Assembly: GCF_014873485.1 (NCBI RefSeq)
Contig: NZ_JADBDT010000001.1
Location: forward strand, 1,612,001 to 1,676,000
DNA length: 64,000 nucleotides
Origin: Sphingopyxis sp. OAS728
GTDB taxonomy: Bacteria > Pseudomonadota > Alphaproteobacteria > Sphingomonadales > Sphingomonadaceae
Direction of reading: 5' to 3'
Positions 20,529-29,084 of the stretch are shown in pieces; position 1 is the stretch's first letter; every line of letters begins with the position of its first letter. Below the pieces are notes generated by a model. The model made no database searches. It worked only from the letters and a program-made list of their open reading frames with translations, and was not told the DNA's origin. Made by a program: the position numbers and the translations under genes.

Positions 20529-21323
20529 TTACCCGCGCCGTACGCGCTCAAAGGATTCGCTCGTAACGGGATATCCGAGATGCTCCGGAATGCAGAGACG
20601 GGTGCCCCCGTCCCGTTCCTCGATCCAGGGGGTGATAAGTTCGACCGGAAACTGTCGGGAATGCGCTGAAAAGCTGTGGAAATCCGTAGATAGCGCCAGC
20701 CGCTCGAGATTGCGGCGGGTGGGAAAAATCACCGACACCTCGCCGCGGTCGGCCATCGCCAGCGTGTCTTTCGCACTCGCCCAGAAAATATGGCTGTGCT
20801 CGGCCTCTTCGACCGTTAACTCATGATTGTGTTGCGGAGATGCAACAGCGAAAAATCTTGTGTCGAAGGTTCGCGCCTCTTTGAAATTGGGGCACCAGCG
20901 CGCAAAGGGCACGAAGGATTCCAGTGCAATTCGGTCGCCCCGCGCCGCCAATATGTCCGAAAGCAACGTTCCGGCCAGCAGCGCCTGGCGAACCTCGGCA
21001 ACCTCGCCTTCGGCCAGCCCCGGCCAGCCGACCGCAAGCCCCGTTTCTTCCAGTGTCTCGCGCAACGCCGCGACCCGCGCCGCGCCGTCGGCTTCGTCGA
21101 TACCCAGTCCGTACAGGCGCGCAACCCGATAGTCATCGGGGTCGACGCGGCCGCCGGGAAACACGACGGCGCCGGCAGCAAAGGCCATGGTGGTCGACCG
21201 CTTGACCATCAGGATTTCGTCAGGACCACCGCCGTCTGCCGGCCGCATGATGACCAGCGTGGCCGCAGGAATGGCACCGTCGGGCAAGGTTTCGGGCAGC
21301 GGGGTCGGGGGCGTATCGATCAT
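20529..21323 (-). CDS. Nudix hydrolase, CoA/ADP-ribose pyrophosphatase-like (RNU/NUDT19-like)
   Basis: The ATG at 21323 gives 264 residues. The N-terminal half has AATLVIMRPADGGGPDEILMVKR and the extended box GGRVDPDD followed by RETLEETGL, which is the split Nudix arrangement seen in NUDT19-type CoA diphosphatases (a long insert between the two halves). C-terminally, FVPFARWCPN and the TRFFAVA segment also fit this branch. Substrate is inferred. The in-frame upstream extension to 21440 contains no family sequence. It is divergent from the DUF4126 gene. Confidence 0.85.
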   Translation of the reverse strand: MIDTPPTPLPETLPDGAIPAATLVIMRPADGGGPDEILMVKRSTTMAFAAGAVVFPGGRVDPDDYRVARLYGLGIDEADGAARVAALRETLEETGLAVGWPGLAEGEVAEVRQALLAGTLLSDILAARGDRIALESFVPFARWCPNFKEARTFDTRFFAVASPQHNHELTVEEAEHSHIFWASAKDTLAMADRGEVSVIFPTRRNLERLALSTDFHSFSAHSRQFPVELITPWIEERDGGTRLCIPEHLGYPVTSESFERVRRG

Positions 21324-21432
21324 GAAGCAAGCGATAACCGCGCTGCCCGGCCTTGTCATCCCGGCATTGCGGGCAGGCGCGGACGGGTGCAAGATGTCCG
21401 CAACCAAGGGATCCGGGACGGGGAGCAGGACA

Positions 21433-22059
21433 TTGGGCATCGTCGAGATTTTGGGCGTCGCGGGCAGCCTCAGCCTCCTTGCCGGCTGGCGGCTCTACCT
21501 GACCATATTGGCGACCGGCATCGCGATGCATTTCGGCTGGTTGCCGCTTCCCGACCATCTCGCGGCCCTGCAGGTGCTCGCCAATCCATGGGTGCTCGGC
21601 GTCGCTGCCGTCGGCACGATCGCCGAGTTCCTCGCCGACAAGATCGCGTGGGTCGATTCGGTCTGGGACACGGTCCACAGCATCATCCGTCCGCTCGGCG
21701 GCGCGCTGCTGGCGCTGGCCCTGGTCGATAGCTCGGATCCGGCGTGGCAGGTCATCGCCTTCCTGCTCGGTGGCGGCGGCGCCTTGCTCAGCCACGGCGC
21801 CAAGGCCACGACGCGCGCGGTCGTCAACGTCAGCCCCGAACCGTTCAGCAATGCCGTGGTTTCGACCGGCGAAGATGTCGCAACGGGCGGCCTGCTCGCG
21901 CTCGCCATCGCCTATCCGCCGCTGGCGATCGTCATCGCGATCCTGCTAGCGGTCGCCGCCGTCATCGTCATCATCGCGCTGCGCCGGCTGCTGCGTAATA
22001 TCAAGGCAACGCTGAAACGGGCATTGGGCGACGAGCCGTCCATTACTTTAGATGCTTAG
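21433..22059 (+). CDS. DUF4126 family membrane protein
   Basis: A hydrophobic 208-residue protein starting, by best ribosome-binding site, at a TTG (GGGGAG seven bases upstream); an ATG at 21394 is the alternative. It has about five membrane helices and the conserved blocks ADKIAWVDSVWDTVHSIIRP and SHGAKATTRAVVNVSPEPFSN typical of DUF4126. Function is unknown in the family. The C-terminus is a basic RRLLRNIKATLKR tail. It is divergent from the Nudix gene 109 bp away. Confidence 0.8.
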   Translation: MGIVEILGVAGSLSLLAGWRLYLTILATGIAMHFGWLPLPDHLAALQVLANPWVLGVAAVGTIAEFLADKIAWVDSVWDTVHSIIRPLGGALLALALVDSSDPAWQVIAFLLGGGGALLSHGAKATTRAVVNVSPEPFSNAVVSTGEDVATGGLLALAIAYPPLAIVIAILLAVAAVIVIIALRRLLRNIKATLKRALGDEPSITLDA

Positions 22060-22130
22060 TAATTTGGCAACATTCACTTTATAAGCTTCTGCGAGAGGGG
22101 GGCTCTCGACCCGAAAGGGAGTGATGTCCT

Positions 22131-24923
22131 GTGCCCCCGAAAAGCATCCATAAGCCCATTCTGTTGTCGTCGGTCGCGGTCTTTGCGCTCGGCCAAGCCT
22201 CCCCCACCCTCGCCCAATGCGTCTTCACGCCCACCGCGGGTAACGACAGCCATGTCTGCGCGAGCGGGACGTCGCCCGGCGGCCTGACCGATACGGGGGG
22301 CAACAACCAGCTTTCGCTCCCGGCCGGTGGGACGGGTACCATTGCCGGCAATGTTACCTTCGGCGGCGGGACCGATGCGGTCGAGATGGACGCGGGCCGC
22401 ATCGAAGGCGCGGTCGATCAGGGCAATGGCGACGACCGTTTCCGGATCGGTGGCGGGACGGTTACCGGGCAGGTGCAGCAAGGCGAAGGCATCGACGATT
22501 TCGTCATGACCGGCGGCGAGATCAATGTCCTCAACCAGGGCGGCGCGTTCGATACCTTCCTGATGTCGGGCGGTCGCATCGTCGACGCGTTCGACGACGG
22601 CGATAATGCGCGCATGACCGCTGGGCGCATCGGCCGCGTCAACATGAAGCTCGCCGACAACCTCTTCGACATGTCGGGCGGCATCATCGATCGCAACCTT
22701 GTTACCGGATTCGGCAACGACACGATCATCCTGTCGGGCGGAACGATCGGCGGCAATATCAGCGTGTCGGGCGGGACCGACAGCGTGACGATCACCGGCG
22801 GATCGGTCGGCGGCGACGTGCTGCTGAGCGTCGGCACCGACAGCTTCAACTGGGATGGCGGCGGGGTGGTGCACGGCACGGTCGACCTCGGCGGCGACAA
22901 TGACAGCGCGCGGCTCGCCGACCTCACCGCCGCGCATCTCGGCCGGTCGCCGCGGATCACCGGCGGCGACGGCTCCGATACGCTAGTCTTCGACAATGTC
23001 ACGACGGGCGGTATCGCGCGCTTCGACGGTTGGGAACTCATCCGCGCGACCGACGATAGCGAACTGACGTTCGACGGTTTCCTGACGCTGGGGGACGCGG
23101 GAACGGGCACCGGCCGTTTCGAACTCGACGCATCGAGCACGATCTTCGGCGGCGGTCTTCAGGGCGGGATCGCGGCCTTTACCGCGGGGCAGCGCGCGAC
23201 GCTGGTCAACGCCGGACGGATCGACCTGACCAATGGCGGCAACATGCCGGGCGACAGCTTCACGGTGCGCGGAGACTATGTCGGCGACGACGGGCTGTTG
23301 CTCATCGACACCGTACTCGGAGGCGATAACTCGGCCTCCGACAAGCTCGTGATCGACGGTGGCAGCGCGTCGGGAACGACGGGGGTCACCGTGCTTAATG
23401 CCGGAGGTACGGGTGCAGCCACCGCCCAGAACGGCATCCTGATCGTCGAGGCGCTGAATGGCGCCACGACCGCGAGCGGCGCCTTCGCGCTCAACAGCCG
23501 CGTCGCGGTGGGGGCTTATGAATATTTCCTGTTCCGCGGCGGCGTTTCGGCCGGAACGGGGCAGAATTGGTATCTGCGCTCGACCCTGCCGCCCCCGCCG
23601 GCCCCCGCGGCGCCCCCGCCACCCGCCCCCGCGCCCGCACCGCCGGTCCTGACCCCGCCGCCACCGGCACCGGCGCCCGAACCCCTACCGCCCGAGCCGC
23701 CGGCACCCCCGCCGCCGCCCGTGCCCGATCCCCCGCCGCCGCCGCCCGAGCCGACGCCGGTCGATCCCGACCCGGTCGACCCCGCGCCGCCTGTGACCAT
23801 CACCGATCCGCCGCCGGCACCGACGCCCGAACCGCCCCCGGCGCCCGCGCCCGAGGCTCCGCCGCCGCCCCCCGAACCGCCGGCCGAACCCGCGCCACTT
23901 CCTCCGCCAACCCCCGACCCGGCGGCCGAACCGCCAACGCCCGGTGCAACGCCCGCGGTTGCCGAGGCCGGTGAAGCCATTCCGCTCTTCCGGCCCGAGG
24001 TCGCAGCCTTTGCCGCGGCGGTTCCGGTCGCGCATCATCTCGCCAGCGCGACGCTCGGCACGTTCCACGAACGCCGCGGCGAACAGGCGTTGCTGCGCGG
24101 CGGCGGCGTGCTGCCCGCGACATGGGGCCGCGTCTTTGCCGAGAATAGCGACATCAAGTGGGACGGCGACGTCGCGCCCTCGCTCGATGGCGACCTCAGC
24201 GGCTTCCAGATCGGACAGGATTTCGCCGGATGGGGCGAGGAAGGCGGGACGAACATCCGCCTCGGCGCCTTCGTCGGGCGCTCGTCGACCGATGGCACCA
24301 TCCGCGGCGGCGCGCTCGGCTGGAACGACCTGACGGTCGGCCAGATCGACGTCAAGGCGACGAGCCTGGCCGGTTACGCGACGCTGGTCGGGACAAGCGG
24401 CTGGTATATCGACCTGGTGGCGATGCACAGCTGGTTCGACGGCACTTCCGCCGCCAGTTCGGGCATGGCGATCGACGTCGACGGCACCGGCTGGACGGCG
24501 TCGCTCGAGGCCGGATATCCGATTGCGCTGTCGGATAGCTGGACGCTCGAACCGCAGGCGCAGCTCTTGTGGCAACAGGTGAAGCTCGACGACCGCGCCG
24601 ACGCCTTCTCGACGATCGACTTCGCCACCGGCGACGTCCTGACCGGCCGCGCCGGGCTGCGCCTCCAGGGCGAATATGGCGGCTTCCAACCCTATCTGCA
24701 CGCGAGCCTATGGCACGGTTTTTCGGGCGACCAGTCGACGCGCTTCGGCATCGATCCGATCCGCACCGACCTCGGCCGGACCGAGGCTGAGGTCGGCGCC
24801 GGGCTGATCGCGCGCCTCGGCGACAGCGTCGCGGTGCATCTCAAGGGCGATTACGCCTTCGACGCCGACGGGCCGCGCAGCCGGCGCTACGGCGGCACGG
24901 TCGGGGTAACGATCCGCTGGTGA
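22131..24923 (+). CDS. Type V autotransporter with proline-rich linker
   Basis: A 930-residue secreted/outer-membrane protein read from a GTG with AAGGGAG nine bases upstream. A signal peptide (ending near PTLAQC) precedes a passenger of Gly/Asp-rich short repeats of the GG-x-I-x-G type (about residues 60-260), expected to form a beta-helix. Residues about 485-610 are a linker that is more than half proline. The C-terminal 290 residues are an autotransporter beta-barrel (W and G-rich strands, ending TVGVTIRW). No catalytic motif is visible in the passenger, so adhesion or surface display is the likeliest role. Confidence 0.9.
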   Translation: MPPKSIHKPILLSSVAVFALGQASPTLAQCVFTPTAGNDSHVCASGTSPGGLTDTGGNNQLSLPAGGTGTIAGNVTFGGGTDAVEMDAGRIEGAVDQGNGDDRFRIGGGTVTGQVQQGEGIDDFVMTGGEINVLNQGGAFDTFLMSGGRIVDAFDDGDNARMTAGRIGRVNMKLADNLFDMSGGIIDRNLVTGFGNDTIILSGGTIGGNISVSGGTDSVTITGGSVGGDVLLSVGTDSFNWDGGGVVHGTVDLGGDNDSARLADLTAAHLGRSPRITGGDGSDTLVFDNVTTGGIARFDGWELIRATDDSELTFDGFLTLGDAGTGTGRFELDASSTIFGGGLQGGIAAFTAGQRATLVNAGRIDLTNGGNMPGDSFTVRGDYVGDDGLLLIDTVLGGDNSASDKLVIDGGSASGTTGVTVLNAGGTGAATAQNGILIVEALNGATTASGAFALNSRVAVGAYEYFLFRGGVSAGTGQNWYLRSTLPPPPAPAAPPPPAPAPAPPVLTPPPPAPAPEPLPPEPPAPPPPPVPDPPPPPPEPTPVDPDPVDPAPPVTITDPPPAPTPEPPPAPAPEAPPPPPEPPAEPAPLPPPTPDPAAEPPTPGATPAVAEAGEAIPLFRPEVAAFAAAVPVAHHLASATLGTFHERRGEQALLRGGGVLPATWGRVFAENSDIKWDGDVAPSLDGDLSGFQIGQDFAGWGEEGGTNIRLGAFVGRSSTDGTIRGGALGWNDLTVGQIDVKATSLAGYATLVGTSGWYIDLVAMHSWFDGTSAASSGMAIDVDGTGWTASLEAGYPIALSDSWTLEPQAQLLWQQVKLDDRADAFSTIDFATGDVLTGRAGLRLQGEYGGFQPYLHASLWHGFSGDQSTRFGIDPIRTDLGRTEAEVGAGLIARLGDSVAVHLKGDYAFDADGPRSRRYGGTVGVTIRW

Positions 24924-24927
24924 GCCG

Positions 24928-26151
24928 TCAGGCAGGGAGCAGCGCCTTCAGCGGCGTTTCGGTGTCGGCGAGTTGCTCCGCCGTCGCCCGAAGTCCCGCG
25001 GTAACGATCATGCGGCCCTGGACATAATCCTTGGTCGCATTGACGCAGTCGATCGCAATGACCTTGCCGTCTTTGAGATAGACCACCGAGAAGCTGCGCG
25101 TCGCGGGATCGCCGCGCATCACCGCGCGGTCGTGGCCGGTCGAGAGGCCTGCGGTCTGGAGCTTCAGATCATATTGGTTCGACCAGAACCACGGGATCGC
25201 ATGGTAAGGCGCTTCGTCGCCGACAATGCCCTTGGCGACGACATTCGCCTGGTCATTGGCATTCTGCACCGATTCCAGCCGGATGACGACGCCCTCGGCA
25301 AAATGATTCTCATGCGCGGCGCAGTCGCCGATCGCATAAATGTCGGGAAGGCTGGTCTTGCAGAGCGCGTCGACGAGCACGCCGTTGCCGCCTTCGGCGC
25401 CCGCCGCAATCAGCGGTTCGACCGCCGGCACGATGCCGATGCCGACGATAACGAGGTCGGCAGGAATCACTTCGCCGTCCGACAGGCGGACGCCGGTGAC
25501 ACGCGTGTCACCCTCGATGGCCGCGACATCGACGTCGAGGCGCAAGTCGACGCCGTGATCGCGATGCTCCTGCTCATAAAAACGCGACAGCTCGTGGCCC
25601 GCCACGCGCGCAAGCACGCGGTTTTGCGCCTCAAGCAGCACGACCTTCTTGCCCGCCTTGCGCAGCACCGCCGCCGCCTCGAGTCCGATATAGCCGCCGC
25701 CGATCACGACGATCTGGCCAGCAGTTTCGGACGCTGCCTTCATCGCATCGGCATCGGCGCGCGTGCGCACGCCCTGCACGCCGGGAAGGTCGCCGCCGGG
25801 GATCGGCAGCATGCGCGGATGACCGCCGGTCGCCCAGACGAGCTTGCCATAGCCGATCGTCTCGCCGCTATCGGTGGTGACATTGTGCGCGGCCGGATCG
25901 ACCGACACGACGCGCTTGCCGAGCAACATCGTCACCTCGCGCTCGTCCCAATATTTCGCGGGGCGCAGCTGGATGCGTTCGAATTCCTTTTCGCCCGCGA
26001 AATATTCTTTCGACAAGGGCGGGCGCTCATAGGGAAGCTCGGGCTCGTCGCCGATGATCGCAATCGTGCCAGTGAATTTCTGCGTGCGCAGCATGATTGC
26101 AACCTGCGCGCCGCCATGGCCGGCGCCCACAATCACCACGTCGAAATGCAT
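24928..26151 (-). CDS. FAD-dependent oxidoreductase, ferredoxin/putidaredoxin reductase-like
   Basis: A 407-residue flavoprotein starting at [16 protein letters not shown], with a second dinucleotide-binding motif ([23 protein letters not shown]) for NADH and the IYAIGDCA motif that contacts FAD. The C-terminal domain is of the reductase_C type. Members pass electrons from NADH to [2Fe-2S] ferredoxins or rubredoxins that feed cytochrome P450s or dioxygenases; no such partner is encoded nearby. The ATG at 26151 directly precedes the first strand. Confidence 0.92.
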   Translation of the reverse strand: MHFDVVIVGAGHGGAQVAIMLRTQKFTGTIAIIGDEPELPYERPPLSKEYFAGEKEFERIQLRPAKYWDEREVTMLLGKRVVSVDPAAHNVTTDSGETIGYGKLVWATGGHPRMLPIPGGDLPGVQGVRTRADADAMKAASETAGQIVVIGGGYIGLEAAAVLRKAGKKVVLLEAQNRVLARVAGHELSRFYEQEHRDHGVDLRLDVDVAAIEGDTRVTGVRLSDGEVIPADLVIVGIGIVPAVEPLIAAGAEGGNGVLVDALCKTSLPDIYAIGDCAAHENHFAEGVVIRLESVQNANDQANVVAKGIVGDEAPYHAIPWFWSNQYDLKLQTAGLSTGHDRAVMRGDPATRSFSVVYLKDGKVIAIDCVNATKDYVQGRMIVTAGLRATAEQLADTETPLKALLPA

Positions 26152-26251
26152 CGCTTTCGTCTCCTGTCGCCTCCCGTGGCGCGCCCCTCGCACGCGCGTG
26201 CGGGCGAGGCAAGCGGGTGCTTCGTTGCGATGGCGAAAGAAAAGCTGCGGG

Positions 26252-26962
26252 TCAGGAGAGGCCGGCGAGCCATTCGGCGATCATCGCGCGGCCGGCGACG
26301 ACCGCAGGCGGGCCATGCCGGCTGTGGAGGTCGCGCATGCCCTCGACGCTGCCGCCCGTTTCGGTGAGGGCGTCGGGCCATTGCCGCAGCCATTCGTCGA
26401 ACCGCGGGTCGAGGCCCATTTCGCCGTGGAATTGCAGCGCGAGAATATTGGAGCCGCGCCGGAACGCCTGATGCGGATAGGCCGGGGTCGATGCCAATAG
26501 TTCGACATCGTCGGGGAGGTCGAAGGTGTCACCATGCCAGTGGAGCACGGGCACGTCGGCCAGGTGGCGCAGCGGCGAAGTGGTGTCGACAAAACTCAGC
26601 GGATGGAATCCGACCTCCTTCGCGGGCCCCGGATAGACGCGCGCACCCATCGCCGCCGCCACCATCTGCGCACCGAAGCACACGCCCAGCGTCGGCCGCC
26701 CCGCATCGATCCGGCGCGCGAGCCGCTTCATCTGGCACGCGATCCACGGATGCGCGTCCTGCTCGTAAACCCCCATCGGTCCGCCCATCATGATGAGCAG
26801 GTCGGGCTCGCCGAGGTCGACCGCGCCGAAACCCGGATCGGAGACATCGATGCGCGCGAGCTCATATCCCGCGGCCTCGATCGGCTCGCGATATCCGGCG
26901 ATCCCTTCGTGGGGCACGTGGCGGATGATGAGTCCGGTTCTGGTCTTTTGCTGCAATGGCAT
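26252..26962 (-). CDS. Class I glutamine amidotransferase (GMP synthase-like GATase domain)
   Basis: A 236-residue stand-alone GATase with the triad Cys95 (GVCFGAQM), His179 and Glu181 (LQFHGEM). The start at 26962 places the core strand [10 protein letters not shown] at residue 10; a TTG 19 codons upstream is possible. Stand-alone members include gamma-glutamyl hydrolases (PuuD-like) and GMP-synthase-like proteins of unknown substrate. No amidation partner is adjacent, so the acceptor is unknown. Confidence 0.88.
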   Translation of the reverse strand: MPLQQKTRTGLIIRHVPHEGIAGYREPIEAAGYELARIDVSDPGFGAVDLGEPDLLIMMGGPMGVYEQDAHPWIACQMKRLARRIDAGRPTLGVCFGAQMVAAAMGARVYPGPAKEVGFHPLSFVDTTSPLRHLADVPVLHWHGDTFDLPDDVELLASTPAYPHQAFRRGSNILALQFHGEMGLDPRFDEWLRQWPDALTETGGSVEGMRDLHSRHGPPAVVAGRAMIAEWLAGLS

Positions 26963-27108
26963 ATCGGGCGATGAATCGAGTGGTTGCTGCGCTGTTTCGA
27001 ACCACCGCAGTCTAGCCAAGCCTCCGCCCCGATGTCACTCTACCAAAGCAGTAGAGATACTGTTGCGGCCCGTAGCTGAGCTTGGCTCCGTTCGCTACGG
27101 GCCGCCAT

Positions 27109-27360
27109 TCAGGCTGCGGCCACCAATTCGGCGGCGCATTCCAGTTCGCTCTTCATCACCGCGACCACTTCGCCGAGCTTCGCCGCGATGATTTCCGCCT
27201 GGCCCGGCGGAAGCCCGACGACGGTCACGTCGATCCGCATATGCGTCGGCAGGACCTCCATCGCCATCGCGCTCGGCACGATCGAGCGCTGCGCGAAAAA
27301 ATTGGCGACGCGCGGCAGCGATTGCGGATCGAGGATCGCGTCGACGTGGAACCGGTGCAT
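27109..27360 (-). CDS. IlvM-like ACT-domain protein
   Basis: An 83-residue single ACT domain with the alternation of strands and helices MHRFHVDAILDPQSLPRVAN..., resembling the small regulatory subunit IlvM of acetolactate synthase II. ACT domains bind amino acids and regulate a partner enzyme. The start codon shares one base with the stop of the dehydrogenase gene (TGATG), so translation of both is coupled. There is no acetolactate synthase large subunit nearby. Regulation of the Leu/Val-type dehydrogenase by an amino acid is an inference from the coupling. Confidence 0.8.
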   Translation of the reverse strand: MHRFHVDAILDPQSLPRVANFFAQRSIVPSAMAMEVLPTHMRIDVTVVGLPPGQAEIIAAKLGEVVAVMKSELECAAELVAAA

Positions 27361-28412
27361 CACGCCGCCTCGCGCTGCGCGCCCGCAATCACCTCTTCGG
27401 CCATCTCGTCGGCGACAAGCGCGGGCGAGCGGCCTTCGCGCGCCGCGCGTTCGAGCAGCGCGCCGACCCGCGGCGCGATCTCGGCGACACGAAGCTTCAC
27501 GTCGCCCTCATCCTCACCCAGATATTCGGCCGACACATTGATGATCCCGCCTGCGTTGACGACATAGTCGGGGGCATAAGTGATCCCCCGCTCCATCAGC
27601 AGCGCCGCCACGTCGGGCGTCGCGAGCTGGTTGTTCGCCGCACCGCAGACGAGCTTTGCCTTGAGCTTGCCGACCGTCTCGCGGTCGAGCGCGCCGCCAA
27701 GCGCACAGGGGGCGAAGATGTCGGCGTCGACCGACGCGATGTCGGCAACGTCGACCACCTCGGCGCCATGCACCGCCTGCAGCCGGTCACGGCGCGCCGG
27801 GTTGACGTCGGCGATCACGAGCCGCGCACCGGCGGCCGCAAGGCGGCGGCAAAGGTCGGCGCCGACATTGCCGGTGCCCTGCACCGCCACCGTCAGGCCA
27901 GCGAGATCGCGTCCCAGCGCAAATTCTGCCGCGACCTGCATCGCTTCGAACACGCCCTTGGCGGTCCATGGCGAAGGATCGCCCCCCGCGCGTCCTGCCA
28001 CCGCGGGCAGGCCGGCAACATGGCGCGAGACCGAAGCGACCTCCTGCATGTCCTCGACCGACGTACCGACATCCTCGGCGGTCACATACATGCCGCCCAG
28101 ATTTTCGACCGCGCGGCCGAACGCGCGAAACAAGGCCACGCGATCGAACTCGCCTTCGGGACGCCGCAGCACCGCCTTGGCGCCGCCGAGCGGCAAACCG
28201 GCGAGCGCATTCTTGTAACTCATGCCCTCGGCAAGCCGCACGGCATCGCCCAGCGCCTGCTTCATGTCGTGGTAGGACCAGAGGCGGCAGCCCCCTGCCC
28301 CCGGGCCCAATGCGGTCGAATGGATCGCAATAAACCCGTCGAGCCCCGCTTCGAGGTCATAAAGACGCACGCACTCAAGCGGCGGCGCCAGACGGGCAAG
28401 ACGGACAACCAT
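27360..28412 (-). CDS. Leu/Val/Phe-type amino acid dehydrogenase
   Basis: NAD-dependent oxidative deaminase of the Glu/Leu/Phe/Val dehydrogenase family, 350 residues from an ATG with a strong AAAGGAGG ribosome-binding site. Catalytic Lys lies in LPLGGAKAVL (Lys79), substrate Lys in SYKNALAGL (Lys68), Asp114 in TAEDVGT, and the NAD loop is QGTGNVG (178-184). The size and the GPGAGGCRLW block fit leucine/valine dehydrogenase rather than glutamate dehydrogenase. It is divergent from an Lrp/AsnC regulator, as expected for a branched-chain amino acid catabolic gene. Confidence 0.93.
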   Translation of the reverse strand: MVVRLARLAPPLECVRLYDLEAGLDGFIAIHSTALGPGAGGCRLWSYHDMKQALGDAVRLAEGMSYKNALAGLPLGGAKAVLRRPEGEFDRVALFRAFGRAVENLGGMYVTAEDVGTSVEDMQEVASVSRHVAGLPAVAGRAGGDPSPWTAKGVFEAMQVAAEFALGRDLAGLTVAVQGTGNVGADLCRRLAAAGARLVIADVNPARRDRLQAVHGAEVVDVADIASVDADIFAPCALGGALDRETVGKLKAKLVCGAANNQLATPDVAALLMERGITYAPDYVVNAGGIINVSAEYLGEDEGDVKLRVAEIAPRVGALLERAAREGRSPALVADEMAEEVIAGAQREAA

Positions 28413-28537
28413 GAACAACCCTCCTTTGATTGAGGCCGAGTTGTCGCATTTCCGCCTTGGACAATCTTGCTCGATTATCGGCCGAACGACCCAATTTTTG
28501 CATATCCTATTCCCAAAAATGTCGATATCAGGTCAAA
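28413..28537. promoter_or_regulatory. Divergent dehydrogenase/Lrp control region
   Basis: A 125-bp, relatively AT-rich gap between the divergent genes. It contains the inverted repeat TTGTC-N14-GACAA (28441-28464) and an AATTTTTGCATAT stretch. Lrp-family regulators usually bind such regions and often control both genes. The exact operator is not defined by sequence alone. Confidence 0.45.
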
Positions 28538-28999
28538 ATGACCGATCTTGACCCATTCGAGATAAAGATTCTCCGCGAATTGCAGCGCGACGCGAATCAG
28601 ACGACGGCCGAGATCGCCGAGCGCGTCGGGCTGTCGGTCTCGCCATGCTGGCGCCGTATCGACCGGCTCGAACGCGAGGGGTTCATCAAGAAGCGCGTCG
28701 CGATCATCGACCGGCGCAAGGTGGGGCTCAACGCGCATGTCTTTGCGCAGGTAAAGCTCGACGCCCACGGCCGCGCCAACCTCGACGAATTCAGCGCGGC
28801 GATCCGGGGGTTCCCCGAGGTGCTCGACGCCTATGTACTGATGGGCACCACCGATTTCATGCTGCGCATCGTCGCCAGGGACATCGACGCCTATGAACGC
28901 TTCTTCTTCGACCAGCTGAGCAAATTGCCGGGGGTGCAGGAAATCAACTCGACGGTGGCGCTGTCCGAAATCAAGGCGACGACCGAACTACCGCTCTAG
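28538..28999 (+). CDS. Lrp/AsnC family transcriptional regulator
   Basis: A 153-residue feast/famine regulator. Residues 1-60 are the winged helix-turn-helix (LDPFEIKILRELQRDAN, then GLSVSPCWRRIDRLEREGFI), and residues 65-150 are the effector-binding RAM domain (GTTDFMLRIVARDIDAYE, LPGVQEINSTVALSEIK). The ATG at 28538 matches the family N-terminus; the frame runs 36 codons further upstream without family sequence. Its divergent placement suggests it controls the dehydrogenase-ACT pair and itself, with an amino acid as effector. Confidence 0.93.
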   Translation: MTDLDPFEIKILRELQRDANQTTAEIAERVGLSVSPCWRRIDRLEREGFIKKRVAIIDRRKVGLNAHVFAQVKLDAHGRANLDEFSAAIRGFPEVLDAYVLMGTTDFMLRIVARDIDAYERFFFDQLSKLPGVQEINSTVALSEIKATTELPL

Positions 29000-29084
29000 G
29001 TCGGCACGACCAAATTCCGTTGCCGCAGCAAACGGATCGAAATTGCGGCCGCCACCTGCTACGAGGCCAGTTGAAGGGATCAAC

